Shown piece by piece: positions 15,848 through 25,323 of a stretch of 64,000 nt of DNA (within the stretch, counting starts at the first letter, position 1; each line of letters opens with the position of its first letter). Both the position numbers and the translations under genes were made by a program. The stretch is from CANLBN01 sp050633825. Its GTDB lineage: Bacteria; Pseudomonadota; Gammaproteobacteria; Pseudomonadales; Cellvibrionaceae. The stretch spans positions 1 to 64,000 of the forward strand of contig JBOEHG010000013.1 in NCBI GenBank assembly GCA_050633825.1, written 5' to 3'. The notes under the pieces are model-generated. The model was not told where the DNA came from. It saw only the letters and a list, made by a program, of their open reading frames with translations, and did not search any database.

Positions 15848-17143
15848 ATGAGTACAGCAACAGTTTTTCTACCGCCGGATAAAGTGACTGAATTTATTGA
15901 TGAATCACAAAAGGCAGGCTCTCAATATAGATATAAAAATAATGGTTATGAATTAGGAATTTCTTCTTATATTACCTTTTATATCTATCATGATTTTGAT
16001 GATCACCTTTCTATCTCAAAAAAAATGATTCAGCTTTATGAAGAGTTTCAAGAATTAACGGGTTACCCTTTTCAGCATGTCTGGAAAAATGATACGCAAG
16101 TATGGCTCAAGTCAGGGGATAAACGTTTGCCTGATGATCTTTATGCGGTTGCAGTAGAAATGGATAAAAAGGAACGAATGTTTTGGATTCGTGCTACGGA
16201 TAAAGATTCAGCTGCTGCCTCACCAACGTGGTCCTTCTCAAGTGCTACCAGTGATGTGCCTGATATAGAATATACAACACTTAAAATGTTGTTTAGCTAT
16301 CAATGGTATCAGCAGCATAAACAACAATGGCATAAGTTTGTAGAACATTGCTTTGAGCTTTTACAACCCGAGCAATGCTATAGCGGTTTTGAAGTGGGCA
16401 ATGGTAATTTAACGGTTATGAACAGTTACGAGGCTGGTACGATGGAACGTATTTGTGCTGATTTTTATTACGGTATGGATATCGATCACCCCTCGACAAT
16501 GGCGTATCAAAACTATGATAATGAAAAAGGCTATGTGAATAAAGCAAAGCTTGGAGCGGGCATCCGCACACCAACATGGTGCTTTATGCTTTCTCCCTAC
16601 TGGTTAAATAAATTAAATAAGTCCGAAGAAGAGGTGCGCGATCAGCTAAATCATCCTGATATTTCTATTACCGCGTTTCCTCGTCCTAAGAGTAAGCACA
16701 ACCCTAACGGGGTTAATGCACTCTGGATTCAATTAGGCGAATTGGATTTGTACCCGGTTGGAAAAGGTAAGCCTGAATTATTAGTGCAAGCGAGTCGCTT
16801 TATTAAGCCTATACGCTGTGATGAATTAGCGCTAAGCAGTTTGGATGCATGGGATGATGACCCCAATCCTCGCTTTGATTACCACAGTGCTAAGGTTTGG
16901 ATGCAGCGCTTTGATGATGATATAGACTGGTTGAGGCATCGTAGTCGCTTGTCGCCATTGCCTTCTGGCGTCTATGAAGCCAAACCCGGGGAAACGGTTC
17001 CTCAAGCGGGCTGGTGGTATGCGCCTGAGTTAGGTGAAAAGACCGAGCCCCGTTATTTTGAAAAAGGTCAGCAATTACCTTTTGATCAACAAAATGAAGA
17101 AGGTGATGAAATAATTTGGTATCGTCGATTGGATGACGAATAA
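15848..17143 (+). CDS. Type VI immunity protein (TsiV/DUF3396-like)
   Basis: Cytoplasmic protein of 431 residues. The central region matches the TsiV/DUF3396 type: ICADFYYGMDIDHPSTM, AGIRTPTWCFMLSPYWL and WIQLGELDLYPVG. The C terminus adds a GETVPQAGWWYAPE segment ending in WYRRL, a tail I associate with T6SS immunity proteins. It follows the VRR-NUC effector by 60 bases and is its likely antidote. Cytoplasmic location fits a DNA-targeting toxin. Confidence 0.85.
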   Translation: MSTATVFLPPDKVTEFIDESQKAGSQYRYKNNGYELGISSYITFYIYHDFDDHLSISKKMIQLYEEFQELTGYPFQHVWKNDTQVWLKSGDKRLPDDLYAVAVEMDKKERMFWIRATDKDSAAASPTWSFSSATSDVPDIEYTTLKMLFSYQWYQQHKQQWHKFVEHCFELLQPEQCYSGFEVGNGNLTVMNSYEAGTMERICADFYYGMDIDHPSTMAYQNYDNEKGYVNKAKLGAGIRTPTWCFMLSPYWLNKLNKSEEEVRDQLNHPDISITAFPRPKSKHNPNGVNALWIQLGELDLYPVGKGKPELLVQASRFIKPIRCDELALSSLDAWDDDPNPRFDYHSAKVWMQRFDDDIDWLRHRSRLSPLPSGVYEAKPGETVPQAGWWYAPELGEKTEPRYFEKGQQLPFDQQNEEGDEIIWYRRLDDE

Positions 17144-17183
17144 ATAAGAAGTGCGTCGTTACTGTCGTTAATATAGCAGTAAT

Positions 17184-17215
17184 ACTGCAGCAATAATGTA
17201 CTGCAGTAATAATGT
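17184..17215. repeat. Tandem 16-base repeat
   Basis: Two adjacent units, ACTGCAGCAATAATGT and ACTGCAGTAATAATGT, differ at one base. A partial third unit (AGCAGTAAT) precedes them. They lie between the convergent immunity gene and the TPR membrane gene. Confidence 0.6.
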
Positions 17216-17237
17216 AGAGTGATTTAAGGAATGTCTG

Positions 17238-18719
17238 TCAATTAATAAGATGATAGACATCTGTTTTGACTGGGTTTGCCATGCGATAGAAGAACAACCC
17301 CAAAAAATTAGTGATTGCCATTAGCATAAGAATAATGCCTATTTGCCAAGATACAGCAAATGTAAAAATAGCGGCAGCAGTCAGGCTAGCCTTGCCTCCG
17401 AAAAAACACGCAATGGTGAGACGCAGGCGTGAGAAACTGATGGTTTTTTTATGTTTATAGCCTTGTTGTGCCAGTTGAGTAACAAGAAACTCCAGTGCTT
17501 TAAGCGATTCGCAATACAGGACATGATCTTTTCCGTTGCGTAGATTAATCGTAACGTATTTGACTGATATCTCGATAGATTTGACGTCTTGTTTATTTAT
17601 TTGTATTTCGCCTTTTACGTTTTCAGAATCCCAATCATAATGAAGGTCTTCTGGTGCACACCAGATATCTTCGGCTAATCTAATACTGTTGTTGTCTAAA
17701 TAAATAAAACGATGGCGCAAATGACTTGAGCTAAGTAGGATGCTAGCACTGTTTTGCATATTGGTTAGCTGATCTTTATATTCATATTCCTGTTTTTTCA
17801 GGCGTTGCTTGCGCTGTTTTTTTATGTTTCTCTCATCATGGGTAAAAATAACATAATGTGCAAAGAATGCTGTAAGCAGTAGTAATCTAATCATGCCCAA
17901 GCTATAAATGAAAAGGCCAATGCCTAAACCTAACTTAATGCTTATATTTTGAAGTGTACGAAACCAGGGCTTATCGCTAGAGCGTTCAATCTGGAATTTA
18001 CCACCAATATTGTAAGAAAAGTTATATAGCTTACTAAAGTAATCGCCGTAGAGATGTCGATTTGCCTCTTTTGAATACTCGGTAAACTCCTCATTGTTAG
18101 GAAAAGCCCTAATTGCTTCATAACTTAATTGGCTAAGTTCGGTGTAACGCTCTTTTTGTGAAAGATAATTTAATAGTAGTCGGTAGGTTGATTGCGTTGA
18201 TGGTGCCAGTTCGACTAATTCATCAAGATAATGCTTCGCTTGGTCTTTTTTATTAAAATCTCGAAATATTTGGTGGGCTAACTTTACGGTTGCTTCATTT
18301 TTTTCAATGGTTAATGTTTCTTCTATTAGTGCAATAATTGTTTTTTTCGGATATAAACGATAATGGTAGGCCATATAAGCCATGATTAAGGGGAACCAAT
18401 AATTATCTGGATAATTAGGGCGCATTGACTGTGCTAATTCATAGGCTTGCCTGACATGCTCAAAATCATCAGAGTAAAACCGTATCCAATGTGTTAAACA
18501 TTGGAAATCGTCAGGGAATGTGCTGCGTAATTCGTCTGTTAGTACTTGTGCAGAAGAAGCTTTTCCTAAATGGCTTAGAATGTCAGCGAGTAATATATGG
18601 TGGGGTATTTGCTCTTTGCGATCCACTATCAAGCTCATTGATGTTAAGTGGTCGTAAGCCTCTTGATATTTATTAATATCGTAGTAATGCCTGGCAATGG
18701 ATAGCGTATCTTTATCCAT
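17238..18719 (-). CDS. TPR protein with membrane segments
   Basis: Protein of 493 residues. The N-terminal half (about 1-225) is TPR-like helical pairs. A hydrophobic stretch follows (about 260-290), then a basic charged helix, a folded cytoplasmic-looking domain (about 330-410), and two more membrane helices near the C terminus (about 433-478). It starts 15 bases after the AAA+ gene stop and is probably co-translated with it. It could be a membrane anchor or adaptor for that ATPase. No known T6SS component matches it. Confidence 0.72.
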   Translation of the reverse strand: MDKDTLSIARHYYDINKYQEAYDHLTSMSLIVDRKEQIPHHILLADILSHLGKASSAQVLTDELRSTFPDDFQCLTHWIRFYSDDFEHVRQAYELAQSMRPNYPDNYWFPLIMAYMAYHYRLYPKKTIIALIEETLTIEKNEATVKLAHQIFRDFNKKDQAKHYLDELVELAPSTQSTYRLLLNYLSQKERYTELSQLSYEAIRAFPNNEEFTEYSKEANRHLYGDYFSKLYNFSYNIGGKFQIERSSDKPWFRTLQNISIKLGLGIGLFIYSLGMIRLLLLTAFFAHYVIFTHDERNIKKQRKQRLKKQEYEYKDQLTNMQNSASILLSSSHLRHRFIYLDNNSIRLAEDIWCAPEDLHYDWDSENVKGEIQINKQDVKSIEISVKYVTINLRNGKDHVLYCESLKALEFLVTQLAQQGYKHKKTISFSRLRLTIACFFGGKASLTAAAIFTFAVSWQIGIILMLMAITNFLGLFFYRMANPVKTDVYHLIN

Positions 18720-18734
18720 AATAATGCTGGTTTC

Positions 18735-20000
18735 CTATAGCATGTTATTCTTTTTTAAGTACATTTCAACATCTTGATAAGATCGGTCAGCCCCAGAAAA
18801 TTTCACTAAATTTTTGGCTGTACGCAACCAATCTTCAGTGCTGGGTATAATGCCCGATAAGGTACGTTGAAAGTCATTGAGGGTGATGTTACGTTCATTG
18901 CCGGTTTCAATGACTTGTTCAATAACAAGTTCTTTCGTTTTTTCAATCAGTCCATCAATATCTGCGCCTGAAAATAAGCGCAATTGTTTAACAAATGTCT
19001 CGATGTCAAAATCGTCAACCGGTAGGTTATGTAGCTTAAGTTGAACTATTCTTGTTTTTGCTTCTTGATCGGGCGGCGGCACAAAAATTTGACGAGAAAA
19101 GCGGCCGGGCCTTTTCATGGCAGTATCTACATCCCAAGGCATATTGGAGGCCGATAAAAATAAAATGTCGTCGTTGTTATGCCCTACACCATCTAGTTGA
19201 TTGAGAAATTCATTCACCAGCGTCCGGCTATGGGCTGAGGAGGTTTTAGAGCGGGCAAAGGCTAAGGCATCCAGTTCATCGAAAAATAATACGCAAGGTT
19301 TATTGGCGCGCGCTTTTTCAAAAATTTCACTCATGTTTTGTTCGCTTTCACCATGGTATACCCCCAGAATGTCACTAATGCCGACTGGAATAAATTCAGC
19401 ATCACACTCTGCCGCAATGGCGCGGGCGATCATCGTTTTGCCGCAACCAGGAGGGCCGTAGAGTAAAACCCCTCCACCGGCTTTTTTGCCAAATTTGGCA
19501 AACATTTCTGGATTGATAAAGGGCTCAATGATTTGCATCTGAATCGTTTTTTTAACTTGCTTAAGCCCGCCTATATCAGAAAAACGAATTTGATTGCTTT
19601 TTTGGGTGTGGATGGGAACGACATTGGCTGTTGTTGGCTTCGATGCAGCAGATGTTATGTGAACAACGGAACTCTTGATAGGTTCTTTTGTTTTTTCTTC
19701 TATTTGTTCTTTTTGTACATTCTCTTCTACTAAAGCTTTTGTTTTTTCTGTTGTTGAATTAGCGGTTTGATGACTCTTTAAGATAAGTTCGGCTTCTTCT
19801 TCAAAACCTTGTTCTTTCAGGCACAAGGCGAAGTAAGAGAGTTCCTCATTATTTAGTGTTCGTTGTTTTTTGATCAGGGTGTATTGCTTGTGGGCTTTTA
19901 TCCAGTCTTTTTCCCTTATGTAATGGGAGGCAAGTTCTGAACGAAGTGTGTTATCAAAAGGGTCATCAACCAGCTTTTCTAATAATTCCGTTATTTGCAT
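18735..20000 (-). CDS. p97/FtsH-like AAA+ ATPase with N-terminal TPR-like region
   Basis: ATPase of 421 residues from the ATG at 20000, which has AAGGAG 10 bases upstream; an upstream in-frame ATG at 20042 has no ribosome site. The N terminus is TPR-like and a low-complexity linker follows. Counted from the longer start, one AAA module spans about 152-400. It has Walker A GPPGCGKT (196-203), Walker B VLFFDE (251-256), sensor 1 SASN and arginine finger region RPGRFSR (311-317). It is not a ClpV: it has a single module and the Cdc48-type DIGGL start. A remodelling role in the T6SS neighbourhood is inferred from context only. Confidence 0.88.
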   Translation of the reverse strand: MQITELLEKLVDDPFDNTLRSELASHYIREKDWIKAHKQYTLIKKQRTLNNEELSYFALCLKEQGFEEEAELILKSHQTANSTTEKTKALVEENVQKEQIEEKTKEPIKSSVVHITSAASKPTTANVVPIHTQKSNQIRFSDIGGLKQVKKTIQMQIIEPFINPEMFAKFGKKAGGGVLLYGPPGCGKTMIARAIAAECDAEFIPVGISDILGVYHGESEQNMSEIFEKARANKPCVLFFDELDALAFARSKTSSAHSRTLVNEFLNQLDGVGHNNDDILFLSASNMPWDVDTAMKRPGRFSRQIFVPPPDQEAKTRIVQLKLHNLPVDDFDIETFVKQLRLFSGADIDGLIEKTKELVIEQVIETGNERNITLNDFQRTLSGIIPSTEDWLRTAKNLVKFSGADRSYQDVEMYLKKNNML

Positions 20001-20075
20001 GGCTTTACTGCTCCTTGACTTGGTGCCATCAATAATGGGCATTAACCAGGGTTAATACCCGTATGCTTTACTATC

Positions 20076-21323
20076 TTATAGTTCTTTTCTTACGCCTAGA
20101 CTAACAATATAGTTATCATAGAATTCATGCCCTGCGAGCCCTTGTATATTAATAAAGGTTTGAATCCCGCTTTTGAGGGCAAAGACGACACCTGCACTCA
20201 GGTTAAAAAAGTCTCTATCCGGTGCTTCAGTTTGGTATTCAAAGCGCTCATTAAAAGTGTCACCGGTAAAGCTTACTTCGGCTGAACGTTGATCATCTTC
20301 AAATTCGTGATGCCAGGCAATACCAAATTGTGGGTTAATTGTGCCATAGCTGCGGCTAAAGCTGGCTGACGTGGTCAATGCGATAACACTTTGTAATGAC
20401 TTCTCTTCATCATCGTAAAAAGTCAGTTCTAGACCAGAGTTACCGGTTTCACTGTAGGTACCGTAGTCTGATTTACTCCAGTTTAGGCCAATGCTGGGCG
20501 TAATAGTGTAATTACCTTTTTGATAGTCGTAGCCACCGAGTACACTTAAACCATATTGGTTGTAATCGTAATCGGCTTCAGGTGTGCCAGAGACTGGTGT
20601 ATCAATAGGGGTGTTATTGAGGATAAAACTAAACCCAGTAGTACGTTCATGCTCAGCGGATACATCATCATAACCTGCCAATACGGAAAAAAAGGTATTT
20701 TGTGTTGGTCTGTAGGATGCCAATAAACGAAGGCCAAGGGAGTCTCGTTCAAATTCTCCATCGTTATCAATAAAATCACCTTCTTGTTCATTGTAATCAA
20801 TGGCCAGGCTATAGACCGATTTTGGGTTTGCCGTGTACGTTAGCCCACCAAGGAATCGTTTTCTGTCAGAGTTATAGCCATGTTCAAAATCAGTCTGGTC
20901 CCTATCTAATGTCTCTACCTCAGCGGTAAAAAACAGATTCCAGTTAGCGTTAATGGACGTATTGATAATGTTGTCGCTGGTAGATTTTTCCTTTCCATGG
21001 GAAACATCTGCCAGTTCTTGCATAGCAGCCGGTGCCGATATGGGTGCCGCAGCGCCACCGCCAGCGGAGTTTGCTGCTGGGTTTGTGCCTGCAGGTATAA
21101 TTGTAGCGCAAATGCCTTCAAGTCCACCTGTTAGCCGCCCTGCATTTTCTGCGGCTGAAAAGCCATTAAGCAGTTCGGCACAAGCTTGTGAGCCAGCAGT
21201 TGTGAGTTGCGCATTAACGGCTTCATCTAGACTCAGAGCAGAAGCATTTGCAGTTATCAGTAAGCTTAGAGGGAGTGTAAGGGTTTTAATGGGTATAAAG
21301 AGTGTTTTTTGGTTAAACATCAT
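20076..21323 (-). CDS. Outer-membrane beta-barrel (autotransporter-like) protein
   Basis: Exported protein of 415 residues, taking the ATG at 21323, which has AGGAC upstream; an in-frame start at 21404 would put 27 residues before the signal peptide. The signal peptide ends in NASA. A short helical/low-complexity region (about 30-120) is followed by an amphipathic strand-rich barrel of about 280 residues ending in SLGVRKEL. The barrel is clearly related to the C-terminal barrel of 31391-33220 (for example FEDDQRSAEVSFTGD against YEDDGRQVSASFIGD). With almost no passenger, it is probably a channel or adhesin-like barrel. Confidence 0.8.
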   Translation of the reverse strand: MMFNQKTLFIPIKTLTLPLSLLITANASALSLDEAVNAQLTTAGSQACAELLNGFSAAENAGRLTGGLEGICATIIPAGTNPAANSAGGGAAAPISAPAAMQELADVSHGKEKSTSDNIINTSINANWNLFFTAEVETLDRDQTDFEHGYNSDRKRFLGGLTYTANPKSVYSLAIDYNEQEGDFIDNDGEFERDSLGLRLLASYRPTQNTFFSVLAGYDDVSAEHERTTGFSFILNNTPIDTPVSGTPEADYDYNQYGLSVLGGYDYQKGNYTITPSIGLNWSKSDYGTYSETGNSGLELTFYDDEEKSLQSVIALTTSASFSRSYGTINPQFGIAWHHEFEDDQRSAEVSFTGDTFNERFEYQTEAPDRDFFNLSAGVVFALKSGIQTFINIQGLAGHEFYDNYIVSLGVRKEL

Positions 21324-22145
21324 GTTTGTCCTGTCCTTTTGTATTAATTTGGTTGAAGGCCTAAATTGTAATTTTAAGTGCCTATATGCTAACAACGCTA
21401 GCAATAAAGCTTTATTTGATTGTGGTGTGAAATTGCTTGGCTTTTACTCCTTTAAATCGCTTAGGCAGTATATAGCATGTGCAAATCCCGCACTTTTTAC
21501 AGGTTTTTATACAGTTATTTTTAGGTATCCGTATAGAATTTATTGTATGCCATTCTTAATGGTTGATTGTGTGAAAGCTGTCACACTCTATTTTACCGCT
21601 AGTAGATGTTGGTCAAAAAATATAATATTGTTCCGTCCTATAAAAGAGTCGTCAGGCCCGTTGTTTAAGCTGACATCACCTCGCTTGTAAGGAAACATAC
21701 CTCTTATCACTGTAGTTCACAGCCTTTGTCGAATGTGCGTTGAGGAAATCTTCATACAGTTGGTCTTTGTCTATAACTCTGGCGTCTCCTGAAAGAATAT
21801 ATTGGATACAGTTGCTTCCTTGGAGGCACTGTTAAAGTGTAAATGATGGGCGATTATGGCCATCAGAGCTAAAAGGATAGGATCATGGGGCACACCCTTA
21901 CAGGAAGGTCAGGTTTTCAATACCTTAATCTATATCATTTCTTTGTTTTTATTTATTGTCCCCTTGTTAGCGCTATCTCGCATAATGTTTCTAAGGCATG
22001 GTTTCTCCATCCTTGTGTTATGAGCTGTGATGGTCAAATAAGGCTTCCTCAGCTAAGTCCTAGCTAATATTTGACTGATTTTAACTACTTTAATTTGAGC
22101 TCATATTGATATTGACTCAAATCATTTGAGAAGCAATTAATTTTT
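21324..22145. promoter_or_regulatory. Divergent intergenic region before FHA-kinase genes
   Basis: I see no convincing gene in these 822 bases; a 60-codon plus-strand frame at 21885 has a ribosome-like site but no recognisable content. Just before the FHA gene, CTCAAAT-c-ATTTGAG (22116-22130) is a near-perfect palindrome. ATTTGAG also occurs at 22093-22099, 31 bases (three turns) away. This is a candidate operator. Confidence 0.4.
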
Positions 22146-23186
22146 ATGAAATTGACATTAACTATTTCTAACGCCGATGAATTACTATCCGTCGAAGATC
22201 GTTTCAGGGTATGGGAAAACGACGGTGGTTCTATCGGGCGCTTTGACGGTAATGATTGGGTGTTACCAGACCCTCAGAGTGAAATTTCTCGTGTGCATGC
22301 CCGTGTATATTTTTCAAGTGATACCTTTTTTATCGAAGATTTGAGCACTAACGGTGTTTTTGTTAGCGATCGTCAACATCGTATCGATCGGGTCCCTCAT
22401 GCGATCAGTAATGGCGATATTATTTTTATTGGCCATTATGAAATACATGCATTGGTCACTAACGGCGGTCAGCAGGTTGAGACAAGTGACACCGATACTG
22501 CCGCTTGGTCTACTTCTGAAACATTTGCCCCTGAACCTTTGGCCGGCTCGATTGATGATCTTTACAATAAGCCGTCTGCTATAGCCCAGAGAGCCTCTGT
22601 GATTGATGATCATCAATTAGGTGTTTCTGCTCAAATGACACCAGTAACTCCTATTGTTGACCCGATTGTTGAAGAAAAAAGTGTAGATACTATTCAACCT
22701 GTACCCACTAAACAAAAAGCAGTCGTTGGTTCTGGTGCTATACCAGAAAACTGGTGGGATGACCCTGTGGAGAGCATGTTGTCTGAATGGGCAGGATCGG
22801 ACGATCTTGAGAGCAATGATGGACACAAAAATAGCTTTCAGGAACCCCCAGCTTTTAATGAGAATAAGCAAGAAAGCAGTGAGAAAGATAAAAGCAATGT
22901 TGTTTGCGAAAAAAGTGAACAACAAGTAGAAGCTTATCAGTCTGACAATAAAGTTGATGATGCAGCAGTAAATGCTGAGTTTTTAAAGCAGCACTTAATT
23001 GCTCAAAAGCTTGCATTTGAAACAAGTATTAATGCTTTGTTAAATCAATTAGAACCCCGGCATATGAAAAAGCTTTTATCGACAATAGGTAAAGATAAAG
23101 ACGGGTTGTTAGAAAGCCTTTATCAGGATGTATTCTGTCGGCAATATGAACGTAAGCTCGATCAGAATATGTCGAATGTTAAGTAA
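22146..23186 (+). CDS. T6SS FHA-domain protein (TagH-like)
   Basis: Protein of 346 residues. The N-terminal FHA domain (about 22-105) keeps the phosphothreonine-binding residues Gly31-Arg32, Ser48-Arg49 with His51, and Asn69-Gly70. A low-complexity acidic linker follows. The C-terminal helical domain (about 275-346, AFETSINALLNQLEPRHMKKLL) is the T6SS FHA-associated type. It should read phosphothreonine marks made by a Ser/Thr kinase. The next gene is such a kinase, 29 bases downstream. A second FHA protein lies at 41809. Confidence 0.88.
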   Translation: MKLTLTISNADELLSVEDRFRVWENDGGSIGRFDGNDWVLPDPQSEISRVHARVYFSSDTFFIEDLSTNGVFVSDRQHRIDRVPHAISNGDIIFIGHYEIHALVTNGGQQVETSDTDTAAWSTSETFAPEPLAGSIDDLYNKPSAIAQRASVIDDHQLGVSAQMTPVTPIVDPIVEEKSVDTIQPVPTKQKAVVGSGAIPENWWDDPVESMLSEWAGSDDLESNDGHKNSFQEPPAFNENKQESSEKDKSNVVCEKSEQQVEAYQSDNKVDDAAVNAEFLKQHLIAQKLAFETSINALLNQLEPRHMKKLLSTIGKDKDGLLESLYQDVFCRQYERKLDQNMSNVK

Positions 23187-23215
23187 AGACGCGCTGGCTA
23201 ATAATACGGATTAAT

Positions 23216-25309
23216 ATGGTAACGCTTCTAGAAATACTGAACGCCTATGATGATGGAATACTTTCTTCTGAAAAAGTATTGTCTTGGCTTTCTGGTGTTT
23301 CCCGTAAAAAGAGCATTGCCCATGAGTTATTACTAGAAGACTTTTTGATCGCAAAAAATGAGTTGGCGATAGACAAGGAATTGTTAGGGAAAATTTCTAC
23401 TTTGCTTGAGCAATACACGGATCAAACATTAGTTAGCGTTGATATGACAGAAATTAATGCTGATGTGACAGCGTTTAAAGAGGACATTGCTGATACTACA
23501 CGATTAGCAACGCCTGTAGAGGATGTCACTGTTGTTTCAGCCGCTAAACTTGGTGTTTCTCCTAGGGTAAAGGCGGTAGAGAAAATATTAGAAAAAGAAA
23601 GTGTTTTAAAGCAAGAGGGGATTTTAAAACAAGAGAGTGTTTTAAAAAAAGAAGAGCCAATAAAAGAAACTAAAAAAGACAAAAAAATAGAAAATAGTCA
23701 AATTGATAACACGGTTTTCCCGCAAGATAAAACACTGCTAGAAAGTAATGATTCATCGAGTGATAAAGTAGATTTAACAATAGTTGACCCAACAAAAACA
23801 CTTCATTCGGTTAATAACTCCAAAGATATTACTCAGATAGCAAGGCCAGTTTCTGTTCCTACCGCTCGAACAGATTCTAGCCTTCGAAAAAAAGATGGTT
23901 CTCTTACCAAAAGAACATCGGATATTACTGATAAAACGATCTTTAATCCTGCCCAAAAAAAATCAGCTAACACCAAGTTAATCGTAGGGGCTGTGATTAA
24001 AAACCGATTTATTCTTGAGGAATGCATCGGCCACGGCGGGATGGGTACCGTTTATAAAGCACGTGACCTTCGTAAAGAAGAGATGCATGACGATGCTTCT
24101 TATGTGGCGATTAAATTCTTAAATGATGAATTACGAGATCAGCCGGAAGCTCTTATCTCATTGCAACGAGAAGCGAAAAAATCTCAAGCGCTTGCTCATC
24201 CTAATATTGTAACGGTCTATGATTTTGATCGTGATGGTGATCTTGTTTATTTGAGTATGGAGTACTTGGACGGCAAAACACTGGATGAGTTGATTTCTAG
24301 CGGTTATTTTAATCGTCTGCCCGTTGAAAAAGTAATGAGTTTAATTGAGCATGTTGCCCGTGCTCTAGCGTATGCCCATCAACAGGGTTTTGCGCATGCA
24401 GATCTAAAACCAAGCAATATATTTTTGACTGCTGATGGTCATGTAAAGGTATTAGATTTTGGTATCGCGCAGGCGGTGCGTCTAACGAATGATCAGCGTG
24501 ATGATCAGGATAGTCAGTTTGATGCTTATACTTTAGGCGCTATTACCCCTAACTTTGCCAGCCCGGAAATGTTGGATGATAAGCCACCAATTCCTTCGGA
24601 TGATATCTATTCGCTGGGTTGTGTTGCTTATGGCTTGCTTACGGGTAAACACCCCTTTTTGGATGACAATGGTCATAAACTGACGGCAAAAAAAGCACAG
24701 GAAAGAAACGCTGAAGCCAAGGTGATTCCTCAGTTGTCACGCCGTCATATGCAGGCAATGCGCCGCTGCTTGTATTTTGATGGCGAACAACGTTTTCAAA
24801 ATGCTGGCGAATTTATTGATGCCATTAAGCCACCCGTTAAACTTCGTCGTTGGGTGATGGTTGCATTAGTAACGCTCAGTATTACAGTATTAATTTCTTG
24901 GTGGATTACGGTTGATCAATCTAATGTTGTTGTTGGATTAAATGATTTGCCTGATGCGATGTCTGAGTTGGTTGATACGATAAAGTTGGGTGATAGTAGT
25001 TTTGACTTGGGTGATATTGATCAGGCGCATAAACTCTATGCTCAAGCGTGGGAATCCTCTTACGAGTTGGCTGATATTAACCCCCGTGATCAGGTTAAGT
25101 TGAAAGTTATTATTGATCGCCGTATCGATAGCGTTATTAATTTTTTAATTAAAGAATCAGGCGCTGAAAATTTGGATGAATTTCGTTTGTTGCAATTACA
25201 AATAGCCTTGGAGTTTTTGCAGCAGGGTGAAGTGGGCACTTTAGATAAAAAAATTGATAAGACACTTGCCGTTATCGCTGAAAAGATTAATGCTTTAGAT
25301 AATAATTAA
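23216..25309 (+). CDS. ppkA: Transmembrane Ser/Thr protein kinase (PpkA-like)
   Basis: Kinase of 697 residues. A helical N terminus and a low-complexity region rich in D-x-T motifs (Asn165-Thr166, Lys172-Thr173, Asp204-x-Thr206, Asp239-Lys-Thr241) precede the Hanks-type domain (about 264-540). The domain shows GHGGMGTVY (272-280), Lys300, catalytic Asp396 in HADLKPSN, and DFG at 414-416. A membrane helix lies at about 545-566 and a periplasmic helical domain follows. It is paired with the preceding FHA gene. The threonines in the juxta-kinase region look like autophosphorylation/FHA docking sites (inference). A short tandem SVLKQE-type repeat occurs near 129-147. Confidence 0.93.
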   Translation: MVTLLEILNAYDDGILSSEKVLSWLSGVSRKKSIAHELLLEDFLIAKNELAIDKELLGKISTLLEQYTDQTLVSVDMTEINADVTAFKEDIADTTRLATPVEDVTVVSAAKLGVSPRVKAVEKILEKESVLKQEGILKQESVLKKEEPIKETKKDKKIENSQIDNTVFPQDKTLLESNDSSSDKVDLTIVDPTKTLHSVNNSKDITQIARPVSVPTARTDSSLRKKDGSLTKRTSDITDKTIFNPAQKKSANTKLIVGAVIKNRFILEECIGHGGMGTVYKARDLRKEEMHDDASYVAIKFLNDELRDQPEALISLQREAKKSQALAHPNIVTVYDFDRDGDLVYLSMEYLDGKTLDELISSGYFNRLPVEKVMSLIEHVARALAYAHQQGFAHADLKPSNIFLTADGHVKVLDFGIAQAVRLTNDQRDDQDSQFDAYTLGAITPNFASPEMLDDKPPIPSDDIYSLGCVAYGLLTGKHPFLDDNGHKLTAKKAQERNAEAKVIPQLSRRHMQAMRRCLYFDGEQRFQNAGEFIDAIKPPVKLRRWVMVALVTLSITVLISWWITVDQSNVVVGLNDLPDAMSELVDTIKLGDSSFDLGDIDQAHKLYAQAWESSYELADINPRDQVKLKVIIDRRIDSVINFLIKESGAENLDEFRLLQLQIALEFLQQGEVGTLDKKIDKTLAVIAEKINALDNN

Positions 25310-25323
25310 TGAATATTGCAGTT

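Noticed and set aside
21885..22067. 60-codon plus-strand frame with an AGGATAGG-like ribosome site
   Set aside because: Aromatic/Cys-rich composition without a family or coupling partner; kept only as a remark in the intergenic entry.
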